NCBI GenBank assembly: GCA_947462335.1
Contig: OX381720.1
Location: forward strand, 48,348,981 to 48,412,980
Direction: 5' to 3'
DNA from: Harmothoe impar
Taxonomy: Eukaryota > Annelida > Polychaeta > Phyllodocida > Polynoidae
Length of the DNA stretch: 64,000 nt
Numbering within the stretch: position 1 is the first letter of the stretch; every line of letters starts with the position of its first letter. Both the position numbers and the translations under genes were made by a program. Positions 12,601 through 25,068 of this stretch are shown here, piece after piece. The notes beneath the pieces were generated by a model that saw only the letters and a program-made list of their open reading frames with translations, was not told the DNA's origin and searched no databases.

Positions 12601-13837
12601 AAAGAGGCAGTAATTGATGGGTCAGTTAGATGCTGAGACATGCAGATCCAGTTTGGGTCAAGTTACCATACGAGGGGATCATAGTAAGGACACACTCTCT
12701 CACTATGTACAAGACAGTTTCAGTTTCTATTACCCTGTTAATATGTGGGCATCCATGGATGAAATGGATAACATGAGGCATGGGGGTGACAGGCTGGTAA
12801 ATCCATGTCAAAGTGATGCTTAAAGGGGTTCACTAGTGGAAATGAAATATCATGAGAGCAAATCCATCGGAGTTTTAATCTGAGAATTTCTGAGATGACA
12901 TGTGATATGTCTTTTGATGAATGAATATATCTCAATGTGAGATGCTTACATGTTCCAAAATTAGTTAAAGATAGGTCGGAGTTGCAAAAAATGTAAACAT
13001 ATGGCCAGCAGATAGGTATACAGGATATATGGCATTAATTACAGGATGCCTTCATTACGATACCCATGGTGTAAAACAGTTATGGTCACAGGTTACCCTC
13101 CTGTCCACGTTCCATCATAATATGAAAGCTGTGAGGCCTTTTGTTCTGATACAGGCAAGTCTTTCCACAAACAATTGAGGCTGTAACGCTAAGGCTGCAG
13201 GCCTTAATGCAGAGCATGTAGTAGGCTAACCCAACCCCAGTTGAGACTCTGGGGTTAGCCGAGCCCATCAATGTACACTCAGATTACCCCCACCCTCTCC
13301 TCTCACCCTGAAGAGAACAGAGTACACACTGAAACCCTCATCTATCACCATAACACCCCTATACATGCCTGTAGATGCGGACGGGGGTATTCACCTGTAG
13401 TATACTTAGGATGAATAATTACACTCACTGCAGCATACACACTCTGGCAAAGAAGGTGAAAAACGAACCTGATATCAAATGGATCTCTACATTTCATTTA
13501 GCGTTTATGCCCATTTTGCAGTGAATCTACCTGAATTATTTAAATAGGGTTTCTCCATGAAGCTATTTACTGTCTCTTTTATAATATATATGTGTAAATG
13601 AGTTCTAAAGCTGTTTAAACAGTTAACCTTAAGAACTATATTGGTGGGCTTTTGATATCAAGGATTCTGTCATTGGTCTATCTTTACTCTAAATATAAAT
13701 GTGGCCATATTACTACTATTAAATCTCTGAATAAATCATGGCCTCATGGTACAAGGCTAGAGACTGGCCATTTCTCAACGAGGCTATCATTGCCACCTCT
13801 GTCTGGGTAATACCATATGGTCCATGCATATCAACTG
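9670..13837. repeat. Family B unit 1 (diverged, non-coding)
   Basis: This is the leftmost recognisable copy of the family B unit. Shared landmarks are CGTTAATATACCTTACTCTA (9806), TTCAGGAGATTGCCAGATCC (9920), GGAGCCAATCTGAGCAG (10998), GGAGAAAGTAAAACGAGCCA (12010), CAAAGAGGCAGTAATTGATG (12600) and TCAATGTACACTCAGATTAC (13268). They occur in the same order in the other units. No open frame is conserved between units, so I call no gene. The most conserved part is around 12480-12660. Confidence 0.65.
12580..12618 (+). other. Conserved 39-base inverted-repeat element, family B
   Basis: ATCAATTA (12580-12587) and TAATTGAT (12611-12618) flank CTCT...AGAG, which can form a small stem-loop. The same element is at 16465-16503, 20632-20670, 22629-22667, 26600-26638 and 31925-31963. 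There the left arm is ATCGATTA, so a G:U pair replaces the A:U pair seen here. The core is nearly unchanged between otherwise diverged units. It is short for a microRNA precursor and could equally be a protein-binding site with homeodomain-like TAATTGAT words. Confidence 0.4.
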
Positions 13838-14030
13838 CACTCTAAGAACAGTGTGTTGCGGGAACATGCATGAGGAGTTACACACACATATTTGCAACAC
13901 ACCTTTGAGATGACCACACTTTTGACAAAGAGTGTGCAATGGGTAGTGTGTTACACGAAAATATGTGTTAAAAGTGGCTGCAGAAAAGCGTGTTGATAAG
14001 TGTGTAAACGTAACGCACTGTTCTTAGTGT
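13838..14030. mobile_element. MITE with 20-bp terminal inverted repeats
   Basis: The left end CACTCTAAGAACAGTGTGTT and the right end (reverse complement CACACTAAGAACAGTGCGTT) match except for two positions. The interior is rich in CACAC/GTGTG and has no frame of note. A clear target duplication was not found. Confidence 0.6.
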
Positions 14031-15040
14031 GTACACTTTTGGAGGAGGAGGTTGGTAGAGAGGGTGGAACCATATTAGGGGATTTTTCTCTGCTATTAAC
14101 ACATTGGGGGCGCCAGTCTGTTACTGGGGGGCCGGATGGTCTACAAGCGGTGAGAAGAGGGTGATAACACATTGCCTGCTGTGCATGAGGATTGCAGCAG
14201 GTAGGCCAACTTCTATTTGTAAACACACCTTTCCATGGTTCATTTTGGAGAGTAAATGCTGGTGTATTTTGTATACACCAATATGTCTTCTACATGGTGT
14301 TGAATTGGAAAGCATATATATACACCCTTGCTATGTACGGGGCCGGATAGGTAAGGGAAGAGATGGACAGATGTGAATATGGCAGGACAAGGATTTGTAG
14401 GGCAGGGCAATGAAGAGATTGGGAGGGGGAGGGAATAGAGAAGAGGGTTGGGAGAAGTAATCGGACAGCGACGGCTAAGGCAACAAGGTAAGGTCCATCT
14501 GGAAATATTTGTAAAATTGCCTGATTAACTAAATATCTTACAGGGTAAGAGCGTAGGTGATGGTGGTGTGGACTGATGGTTTGGCTGATATGTATGGGAC
14601 AGGATCTGTGTTAGGGTTTAGGTGAGATCGAGATAGGAGTTTAGGGTGGACCCAGGGTTTGCCTGACGTGTGAGAGGCAGGAACGGTGTAACTGTCTAGG
14701 TGATAGGTTGTGGGCAGAGCTCCAGAGGGGGACCCTGGAGACCCCTGAGGTGAGGGTCGTTAATATACCTTACCCTAGATGGGAGCCTGTAGTCAGCCTG
14801 ATAGCCCCCAGGGCTGCAACCTCCCCCTACCCCGCTCATCTACAATTCGACCGTCAGCTTGTTTGGTCTCCCTCAGGAAAACCTTCAGGAGATTGCCAAA
14901 TCCTGCCAAACCAACCTAAAAAGGGGCAGCTCCAAAGTAAATAGACAGCTGATTGGATCTTGCGGTCGGGATTTGCATGAAATTGGAACGCTCTGCTTGT
15001 AAAGCTATGGAGATGAGAATATGTCAAGTTGTCAACCATT
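14031..15040. repeat. Family B unit 2, proximal part
   Basis: This stretch contains the family B hairpin copy at 14103-14190 and the landmarks CGTTAATATACCTTACCCTA (14758) and AACCTTCAGGAGATTGCCAA (14880). It runs without a break into the duplicated block that starts at 15041. No gene seen. Confidence 0.6.
14103..14190 (+). ncRNA. Candidate hairpin RNA, family B copy 1
   Basis: GCCAGTCTGTTA (14112-14123) pairs with TAACACATTGCC (14165-14176) at 10 of 12 positions around a 41-base loop. Compared with the copy at 28573, the 3' arm reads TAAC where that copy reads TATC, and the 5' arm has changed to match, which is a compensatory change. Followed by a conserved ATTGCAGCAGGTA. Confidence 0.42.
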
Positions 15041-16994
15041 TTTCTTTCATTCTTTCCTTTCTCCTCCTTTGACATGTTCCTCGTGGATTTGGTGTCCCTG
15101 TTTGGGTGGAGCCATAAGCAAGCTTGCTGTCAGAGTCATGCAGGACACAAACATACCTCAGTATGAAATCCCACAGGATCTCAGTAATATGAACTAGTTC
15201 AACGAAATGTCGCTTGCCGCTCCCTTAGAAATGTGGACTCATATTAATGTAACACTTTCAATAGTATTAGAATAAAGTCACATTTCACATTTGAATATAA
15301 TAATCCAGACATCTCAGTCACAGCAGTGCAATCTATTCATATTCATTCTGGAACGCTGCTATCAGAGCCTAAAACCAGGATTGCACTGTTACAAGTGGTT
15401 TGATTAGAGAACTAATTGATTTGGATGTAAAAGCTGATGGAAAATTCAGCAATCACTCTCAAATTCAGATTCAATTCATACTCAGTGATCATTCGAGGTT
15501 TCAATGAAGTAGATCTACCTAGATACCAGTAGAGGAGGTCTTAATAGTATTGCAATGTTGTTTTTGACATTTTCTGAGAGGAGAATGGCCAGCGAAATTA
15601 AATCACCTGATGTGAAATGCAGCTTCGAGATGACTTTGTATCAATTCAATCATACCGCCTGCATTCCTTATCATAGGTAAATCCATCTGCTTGGACAGAA
15701 CAGCGTTTTCACTTTTCTTTAGTACCAGATAATATCATATCACACACATCCGCTCCCCATTCCATTAACATGATGTGACACGATATTTGATAGCTTCTAG
15801 CCATGATGAGGGTTGGCTATCATTATGGAGCCAATCTGAGCAGTAAACGTTATTTGCCACCCTGAGTGAGATTTTTTTGTTATTAAGTGCTAATTCCCCA
15901 GACTCTACGAAGAGGAGACAATGTACGGCTTTCCCCAGAATTAGCTGAGATTAGGTGTGAGCTGGATTAGGCTCCTACAACTCATTGCCTATGTGGGTCT
16001 TCACTTATGAAGCTGTCATAGTTAATCTTACAGATTAAGCCTACTTGGACTTTTATCCGCATATTTGCAAAGCAGTGAGAATATTCCCACAACAGCAATC
16101 AACAGCATTATTTTTAGATTTTAATAGTAAGTTCACCACTGTCAATATGGATAGAATAACACTGAGGGAACCTCATCATAAGTTTAAATAGGGAGGTGTT
16201 TGCCCGTAGCTGGGTAAATTGTGTTAGGGGAGAAGGGATGGTAAGAAAATAGTTCACCCAAGCTGGTTGAACCTATCACGTCCTCAGCCTACGTATCTTA
16301 TTTATGATGAAATAAAAAGGAGGTAATGCACTGGGCTTTGGATCATGGGTAATATGTGGCCTCAGGTTGGCTACCGACAAAACAGGTTGTGTCTTGGAGT
16401 GCCGGAAATGTAAGCTTCTTTGAGCATGCCATCGGCTGAGGGAAAAGAGGCCGTGGATCATGTGATCGATTAGAACTCTCCACCCAAAGAGGCAGTAATT
16501 GATGGGTCAGTTAGACGCTGAAGCACGCAGATCCGGTTTGGGTCAAGTTACCATGAGAGGCGATTACAGCAAGGACACTCACTCCCACTGCAACTCGCAG
16601 ATAGGACAGGTTCAGTTTCTACTACCCCATTAATCTGTGGGCACCCATGTGTGAAATGGAAACATGGGATTGGCTCAGCGTCAGATCCATCAAATTGATG
16701 CTTTACAAGATGAAAACGATGTGAGATGAGAGTAAATAAATTGGAGCTTAACTGAGAGCTTCAGAGATGAAATCTGAATTGCCTGTCATCAGCGTGATGT
16801 TGTGAGGTTATTTTAAAGATTGCAATGTTAGTCATTGATAAGTGTCAGGTGCAAAGCAAATGAATTGAAAAGCAGAAGAATATCTATGAACTATGATTAT
16901 CTGTAATCAGGATGAAATAATGAAGCACCATGAGATTCAACAAGGGCTGCCTGTAATACTTTGTCCCTGGGGAGGACACCTCTATACAAGTAGC

Positions 16995-17737
16995 ATCACC
17001 ACAGAGAAATTAATAATATATTGTATTGTTATGATGCCTATTTGTATTGATGCGCCATGCCATTTGGATGACAAAGCCGTTAAAATTTTGTGTCTAGCCT
17101 GTTTAGAACAAATAATATTTGAGATTAATCATCACCAAAATAGGGGGTTCTATTGGAGAAAACACTCATTGAATAACACCCCACACATGGACCCCGCATA
17201 CAATGGGTGTTAACACGACCTAGCCATGCACAGTTTTCACAGCTTTCACCCCCCTCCCCCTCCCTCCCGGGAGACACCCTCGTGTGTCCCGTCAGTGGTG
17301 AGCGGTTTTACAAAGGGATGAAACACACCATAACAAATGTGCAAATCCGCGGCTCTTAAAATAAACTTAGGAAATAGATACAGGCATGAATGAATAGGTA
17401 TTGATTTCCTCTTTCATATGTATATTAAAGATAATTTGCGCGGGCTAAATATTATGAACACATTGATGATTTGTGAAAAAATCAACTTTATACAACCACA
17501 ATTTTACACCTGGTCGTCCCATCTAAAAATTACGGGTACTGGGCTGTAGCTTAATGTGTTTCCTAATTGCCTAATGCATAACTGAGGGGATGTGATATAC
17601 TAGGGACTCACAATAAGGAGAATAGGGAAGGGGTATCACTGTCTATTGTGTGAAAAACGGCCCGTGTGTGTGTGTGTATTCAGTAGGACCACGCATCCAA
17701 CTGATAAACACCACCAATTGGGGTAGCTAGTAATACA
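16995..17737. other. Segment present only in the left duplicate
   Basis: The right duplicate jumps from CATACAAGT (about 23152) straight to GAAAGATTCGTTATCCA, whereas here about 740 bases intervene. I cannot tell insertion from deletion. I see no terminal repeats or long frame in it; one short frame (16893-17213) crosses its left edge. Confidence 0.55.
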
Positions 17738-18189
17738 GGTGAAAGATTCGTTATCCACAGGCCCTTGAAGGCAATAGTGTATCATATTGAACAATAATGC
17801 TCTGGAGTTCTTTCTTAATGTGTGTCATATGTTAAAAGAAACCCTCATTCTTTATATACTTAAGGTTAAGAAAGATTACCAGAGATAATTCATAAACATC
17901 AATTGAATCATGTATTTGTCTTCATTTCATTTCATTTCAATAGAACGCTTAAAGCAGAGCAGTGCTAGATGAATTGTATAGTTAATGATTGAGCTAATCA
18001 TGATGCCAATCAAGAACTGATCACCTGCTGTTATCAAGATACCCATATGGAATTGAATTGGAATTACAATGGCATCATACCTCACTTCTGTATATATCCA
18101 CTAGAATAGTGGTGCTGAGGGTGTCTGGGTAGGACTCTATAGTACATGTGTGGTGGTTGTATGGATGGGGGACACTGGTATTTACACGT

Positions 18190-18265
18190 TATTGGCGGCA
18201 GTCTGGTGCCTGGTAGAGAGGGTATCTTGGAGGTGGAAATAGGGGGATGTCACATTGCCTGATGT
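18190..18265 (+). ncRNA. Candidate hairpin RNA, family B copy 2
   Basis: GGCAGTCTGGTG (18197-18208) pairs with TGTCACATTGCC (18248-18259) at 11 of 12 positions, four as G:U, plus further pairs inside. The 3' arm contains TCACATTGCC, shared with the copy at 28573. The four wobbles would be mismatches on the other strand, so the + strand is favoured. Confidence 0.42.
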
Positions 18266-18863
18266 GCTGGTGTTACTATCAGAGATGAAGTGCTGGTTTA
18301 CCCACCTCCCACAGACGCTGGTTTCATTCCACATCCCCATATTTCTATTCCCCCTTCTCAATGTAGTTCTCAGAGGAAAGCATACAAAAATATGGCCTGT
18401 GTCTGGAGCTGGATAAGGGAGCGAAGGGATGGCAGGGCAGGGAGGTGTAAAGCAGGGCAAAGGAGGGTTGGAAGGAAGGATGGTGTTTTCAAGTAAACAA
18501 GCGGTCTCAATGAAAAAAGAAAGATTAGAGAGAATGCAGAGCTTAGATTCAGTTCAATGTAGTTGCACACAAGCGTAATGTATCAACTAGATCTACAGTT
18601 GTCGTGGACATTAGCTATATCAAGACAACACTATTCGGCACTATGTATATGTTTAATGCAGCAAGGTGGAATGTAGCTTAGGTCATAAAATAAAAGGTGT
18701 TTCAGCTTACATAGGAAATAATCATTGCTGTGGGAAACCCATCCATGGTACATCAATTTCGAGAGTTATTTAAGTAAGTGGTGATCCATTTTAGATTGAA
18801 TCAACAAGAATGGTCACCAAAAAAAACTTTTCTGGCCTTATAAAGGCATATACAGAATGCTTA

Positions 18864-19082
18864 CGGTTCACTATATAAAGTAAACGCGTATAAGCCTAAC
18901 TCACGTATAAGCCGCACCTAAAGTTTGGGCTGATCCTATAAGCCGCAATGGCAATCTGATTATGGCAAATTTACTACTGTAACATAGAACATGTAGCAGA
19001 AACTCACATATATAAGCCACACCCTGACTCTGTGCTGATCTGACTTGTGTACTAGCCGCGGCTTATACGAGAGGTTTTACGG
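18864..19082. mobile_element. Mariner-type MITE, left duplicate
   Basis: Same element as 24860-25068, flanked by TA on both sides, with GCGTATAAGCC near the left end and GGCTTATACGAGAGGTTTTA at the right. The left tip has been altered (ACGGTTCACTATATAAAG in place of ACGGTAAAACCTCG), so this copy is probably immobile. Confidence 0.6.
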
Positions 19083-22000
19083 TATAGTCATGACGCGGGT
19101 TCAGGGTCTCCTCAAGGTTTGGCTGATATGTGAGTGGCAGGATGTAGGTGAGAGGCTGTGGCTGCACGAGGACTCTGAAGACCTCCAACGTGAGGGTCGT
19201 TAATATACTTTATACGCTATATGCAGTCAGCTTGATAGCCCCCAGGGCTTCTTCCTCCTCGCTACTCTCCTCATTCACAATATGATAGTCTCCCCAAGGA
19301 AAAACTCCAGGAGATTGAAAACCTGCCAAACCGACCAGAAAAGGTGGTTGGATTTTGTGGATGGGATTTTCACATAATTTGAATCTGTCTGTAAACCTAT
19401 GGAAATTAGAATATATGTCCAGCTGTCTTTCATTATTCCCTTTTCCTACTTTCCACCTTACCTTTTATATCTTGGTCATTGCTCTGGTCTCTCCAAAGGC
19501 TAAAGCACTGAACAAACAGAAAACACTGTATCGTAAATTAAAGAACCTTTAGCAATATACAATTTATCAACTAAAATAACGATGGAATTTTGTCTCTAGC
19601 CTGGTCTTTCATCTGAATGGCTTCACTTGAAATATGTGCCTCCTAATGCTATTTCTGTTAGTAGTACCAGAATGGAAAGTATAAGGGGGTTCAAGCCATT
19701 TGGCAAGAAGTCATGATTCGGCCAAGATAGACAAAGCTAACTCTTTTCTTCACAAGGCAATGGTGCATATTCTGACACGGTCTAAGGACCTGCTAACATG
19801 TCTATTGTCTATATGAACCCCTCATTCCTAGTATCCTATATACTACTCTTCCCTTTTTGAATCCCCAGCTATAGTATTTTAGGATGTGAGCTAAAGTCAG
19901 CTAGTTAACTACCCCCTGCCCTCTACTTACTGCAAGCATGGCCCTGGTGGTTTCATTTTCTCACTTCCCCCACTAATACCCCTCCCGCCATTAAATAATT
20001 GCCGGGCCATAAACAGGGATTGGGAGGGTGGCATGCAGGGCACAAGTAGCAGGGACTCTATCACAGGCCAGTGCAGCCTGGAGAAAGTAAAACGAGTCAG
20101 ATACATGCACTCTGCCCCACCTGGCCTCAATAGCCTGCGTTCTCCATCTATCCTGCCTTTGTAACTATCTGAGTGGTAGTCTTTAAGTCCTCCAACGTGA
20201 CATAAAAAAAAGAGTTATCACCTTGATTAATGACAGTCTGTGTGTGCATACCATAGATTGTACTTGTACCACACTGTTATAAATGGCCAGGATATTAATA
20301 AAAGCTATATTTGCTGCTGAAACCTGAAAGTGACAGCATCATTTCAAAAGGGCATGAATTTAATTTCTCGAACAGTCAGCTTGTTATTATGAGCCGAGTG
20401 CTATGGCTAGGGACCATATTCCAAATAAGCTGGCTGAACCTTTTAAGTAGTTCACATACCAATCTTACTCATGATTGAATGAAATAAAAATTGTACACTA
20501 GGCTTTACATCATGGGTAATATGTGGGCTTGTGTTGGCTGCTGATAAAACAGGTCGTGTCTTGGAGAGCCGGAAGTGTAAGCCTCAGCTAGCATGCCATT
20601 GGCTCATGGGAAGCAGGCCATGGATCATGTGATCGATTAGAATTCTCTGGCCAAAGAGGCAGTAATTGATGCTGAAGAAAGCAGATCTGACCAATATGGG
20701 TCAAGTTAGTATGAGAGGGGATAGTAGTAAGGACACAGAACAGTTTCAGTTTCTATTACCTTAATTTAGAATATATGGACACTTATTATGAAATGAAAAA
20801 CCTAAAAGACGGTCTCAACATGTTGATCAGCTGATATCAATTGCAAATTGACGCTTTAAGGGGTTATATTTAGTGAAAGTTATCATAATATGTGTAGAGG
20901 CAAGGGAAAAGGATACTCCAAGGAAAAAGTCAACTTTTAAATTGATGTCATAAGCTTTCCAGTGATATATTACACTTGAAGATATCAATTCTAGTTTTTG
21001 AGGAATGCCTTCCTGAATATGTGTAGGCATTGCCCTATAAAAAAGCCCAATAAGCTCTAACTCTCATATTTTCCCAGATATCCCTATCTAATTAGCATAA
21101 TGATGATAATGAGAAATATATCATACATTTTTCTTTCATTCTTTCCTTTCTCCTCCTTTGACATGTTCCTCGTGGATTTGGTGTCCCTGTTTGGGTGGAG
21201 CCATAAGCAAGTTTGCTGTCAGAGTCATGCAGGACACAAACATACCTCAGTATGAAATCCCACAGGATCTCAGTAATATGAACTAGTTCAAAGAAATGTC
21301 GCTTGCCGCTCCCTTAGAAATGTGGACTCACATTAATGTAACACTTTCAATAATATTAGAATTAAGTCACATTTCACATTTGAATATAATAACCTAGACA
21401 TCTCAGTCACAGCAGTGCAATCTATTCATATTCATTCTGGAACGCTGCTATCAGAGCCTAAAACCAGGATTGCACTGTTACAAGTGGTTTGATTAGAGAA
21501 CTAATTGATTTGGATGTAAAAGCTGATGGAAAATTCAGCAATCACTCTCAAATTCAGATTCAATTCATGCTCAGTGATCATTCGAGTTTTCAATGAAGTA
21601 GATCTACCTAGATCCCAGTAGAGGAGGTCTTAATAGTGTTGCAATGTTGTTTCTATGACAATTTTTGAGAGGAGAATGGCCAGCGAAATTAAATCACCTG
21701 ATGTGAAATGCAGCTTCGAGATGACTTTGTATCAATTCAATCATACCGCCTGCATTCCTTATCACAGGTAAATCCATCTGCTTGGACAGAACAGCGATTT
21801 CCCTTTTCTTTAGTACCAGATAATATCATACCATCCCACACATCCGCTCCCCATTCCATTAACATGATGTGACACGATATTTGATAGCTTCTAGCCATGA
21901 TGACGGTTGGCTATCATAATGGACCCAATCTGAGCAGTAGAAGTTATTTGCCACCCTGAGTGAGATTTTTTTGTTATTAAGTGTTAATTCCCCAGACTCT

Positions 22001-23483
22001 ACGAAGAGGAGACAATGTACGGCTTTCCCCAGAATTAGCTGAGATTAGGTGTGAGCTGGATTAGGCTCCTGCTATCTTCACCATTGACTCTCAAATATCC
22101 CATTTCATATCTACATGATGTGCAGGCATTACGAATTCATACAACTCATTGCCTATGTGGGTCTTTACTCCTGAAGCTGTCATAGTTAATTTCACAGATT
22201 AAGCCTACTTGCACTTTTATCCGCATATTTGCAAAGCAGTGAGAATATTCCCACAACAGCAATCAACAGCATTATTTTTAGATTTTAATAGTAAGTTCAC
22301 CACTGTCAATATGGATAGAATAACACTGAGGGAACCTCATCATAAGTTTAAATAGGGAGGTGTTTGCCCGTAGCTGGGTAAATTGTGTTAGGGGAGAAGG
22401 GATGGTAAGAAAATAGTTCACCCAAGCTGGTTGAACCTATCACGTCCTCAGCCTACGTATCTTATTTATGATGAAATAAAAAGGAGGTAATGCACTGGGC
22501 TTTGGATCATGGGTAATATGTGGCCTCAGGTTGGCTACCGACAAAACAGGTTGTGTCTTGGAGTGCCGGAAATGTAAGCTTCTTCGAGCATGCCATTGGC
22601 TGAGGGAAAAGAGGCCGCGGATCATGTGATCGATTAGAACTCTCCACCCAAAGAGGCAGTAATTGATGGGTCAGTTAGACGCTGAAGCACGCAGATCCGG
22701 TTTGGGTCAAGTTACCATGAGAGGCGATTACAGCAAGGACACTCACTCCCACTGCAACTCGCAGATAGGACAGGTTCAGTTTCTACTACCCCATTAATCT
22801 GTGGGCACCCATGTGTGAAATGGAAACATGGGATTGGCTCAGCGTCAGATCCATCAAATTTATGCTTTACAAGATGAAAACGATGTGAGATGAAAGTAAA
22901 TAAATTGGAGCTTAACTGAGAACTTCGGACATGAAATCAGAATTGTCTTTCATCAACGTGATGTTGTGAGGTTATTTTAAAGATTCCAATGCTAGTCATT
23001 GATAAGTGTCAGGTGCAAAGCAAATGAATTGGAAAGCAGAAGAACATCTATGAACTATGAGCATCTGTAATCAGGATGAAATAATTAAGCATCATGACAT
23101 TCAAAACAGGGCTGCCTTTAATACTTTGTCCTTGGGGAGGAAACCTCCATACAAGTGAAAGATTCGTTATCCATAGGCCCTTGAAGCCAATAGTGTATCA
23201 TATTGAACAATAATGCTCTGGAATTCTTTCTTGAAGTATGTCATACGTTAATAGAAAACCTCATTGTTTATATACTTAAGGTTAAGAAAGATTACCAGAG
23301 ATATTTCATGAACATCCCTTGATTTATTTATTTGTCTTCATTTCATTTCATCTCAATAGAACGCGTAAAACGGAACAGTGCCAGATTATGTAGTTAATGA
23401 TTGAGCTAATCATGATGCCAATCCTAGCCTAGTAGCCACATAACAATATACTACAGGATCGGTGAGACCTATTATCCTAATTA

Positions 23484-23784
23484 GGCCAAAAAAAGAAGGT
23501 GTGTTTCAGGTTACATGGTCTGAAAATCTAGGGTAGGTAGGTCGGATATTTTTTTTTTTTTTTACGTTAGCCGGAAAAGTACCCAGAAATCGACTCACCA
23601 ACTATAATGCCGACTCGTCAACAACTGCCTCGACTCGTGAACTATCAGATCGACCCTTAAATAGCCCCAAATTGACCCAAATTTCTTCTTTTTTTTTCAA
23701 AATTGCATAAAAATTTCTAGGGTCGGCCCTGTTTTGCTAGGTAGGGTCGGGTAACCTGAAACACACCTTTTTTTTTATTTGGCC
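23484..23784. mobile_element. Complete foldback MITE, about 300 bp
   Basis: It starts GGCCAAAAAAAGAAGGTGTG then TTTCAGGTTAC and ends GTAACCTGAAACACACC then TTT...GGCC, its reverse complement. AGGGTAGGTAGGTCGG and AGGGTCGGCC also recur inverted. It is missing from the corresponding place in the left duplicate, so either it inserted after the duplication or the left copy lost it with neighbouring sequence. A one-sided relative is at 7757-7985. Confidence 0.7.
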
Positions 23785-24066
23785 TTATAGACGTGATCAA
23801 TTAGATTGGTTAAATTTAAGCTTTTAGTGAAGTCAAAACATAGTTTATCAATAGGTCTGAGCTATCAAAGCATAGTCTTATATAGAACACCAATAAGAAC
23901 TAATCACCTGCTGTCATCAAGATACCCACATGGGATTGAATTGGAACTACAATGGAATCATTTCTGTACAGATCCACTAGAATTGTTATGGTGGAGGGTG
24001 TCTGGGTAGAACTCTATGGTACATGTGTGGTGGTTGTATGGCTGGGGGAGACTGGTGTTTATACGT

Positions 24067-24142
24067 TATTGGCGGCAGTCTGGTGGCTGGTAGAGAGGGT
24101 ATCTTGGAGGTGGAAATAGGGGGATGTCACATTGCCTGATGT
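24067..24142 (+). ncRNA. Candidate hairpin RNA, family B copy 3
   Basis: GGCAGTCTGGTG (24074-24085) pairs with TGTCACATTGCC (24125-24136) as in the copy at 18190, of which this is the duplicate. The arms are unchanged; the 3' flank differs at one base (GATGTAC for GATGTGC). Confidence 0.42.
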
Positions 24143-24859
24143 ACTGGTGTTACTATCAGAAATGAAGTGCTGGTTTACCCACCTCCCACAGACGCTGGTT
24201 TCATTTCACAGCCCCATATTCCTATTCCCCCTTCTCAATGTAGTTCTCAGAGGAAATCATACAAAAATATTGCCTGTGTCTGGAACTGGATAAGAGAGGG
24301 AAGGGATGGCAGTAGACTGGATGTGGAAATGGAAGGGCAGGGAGGTGTAAGGCATGGCAAAGAGGGGTAGGAAGAAAATGTGGTGTTTGTAAATAAACAA
24401 GCGGTGGCCTGTATGTCTTAGCTACATCGACATGTAGAATAAAATAGTATGCTTTCTAAATTTATGTTCTTCTCCTGTGTGTTAGAGCTTAGGGTCAAGT
24501 CTGGTCTAAATGAAAAAAAGGAGAGATCGCAGAGCTTGGATTCAGTTCAATGTGGTTGGAACCAAGCGTGATGTATCAACTAGATCTATACCTGTCGTGA
24601 ATGTTAGCTGTATCAAGACAACACTATTCGGCACTCTGTCTATGTTTAATGCAGCAAGGTGGAATGTAGCTTAGGTCATAAAATAAATAAAGGTGTTTCA
24701 GGTTACATAAGAAATAATCATTGCTGTCGGAAACCCATTCATGGTACATCAATTTCGAGAGTTATTTAAGTAAGTGGTGATCCATTTTAGATTGAATCAA
24801 CAAGAATGGTCACCAAAAAAAACTTTTCTGGCCTTATACAGGCATATACAGAATGCTTA

Positions 24860-25068
24860 CGGTAAAACCTCGCGTATAAGCCTAACTCACGTATAAGCCG
24901 CACCTAAAGTTTGGGCTGATCCTATAAGCCGCAATGGCAATCTGATTATGGCAAATTTACTACTGTAACATAGTAAATGTAGCAGAAACTCACATATATA
25001 AGCCACACCCTGACTCTGTGCCGATCTGACTCTCGTACTAGCCGTGGCTTATACGCGAGGTTTTACGG
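24860..25068. mobile_element. Mariner-type MITE, right duplicate
   Basis: CGGTAAAACCTCGCGTATAA at the left is inverted at the right as TTATACGCGAGGTTTTACGG, with TA on each side, the target preference of the Tc1/mariner superfamily. It has no transposase. Both termini are intact, unlike in the left duplicate. Confidence 0.7.

Larger units (their letters stand above)
15041..20888. repeat. Recent tandem duplication, left copy (family B)
   Basis: From TTTCTTTCATTCTTTCCTTT to GTGAAAGTTATCATAATAT this block is nearly identical to 21127-26868. Differences are mostly scattered substitutions and a few indels. This copy lacks about 76 bases near 15975 that the right copy keeps, and has about 740 extra bases at 16995-17737. 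It holds a hairpin at 18190, a TA-flanked MITE at 18864-19082 and the conserved 39-base element twice. No coding gene is supported; short frames such as 16276-16461 are merely duplicated with the block. Confidence 0.85.

Noticed and set aside
16276..16461. 61-codon frame repeated at 22440-22625
   Set aside because: Identical only because the DNA block is duplicated; older units do not keep it.
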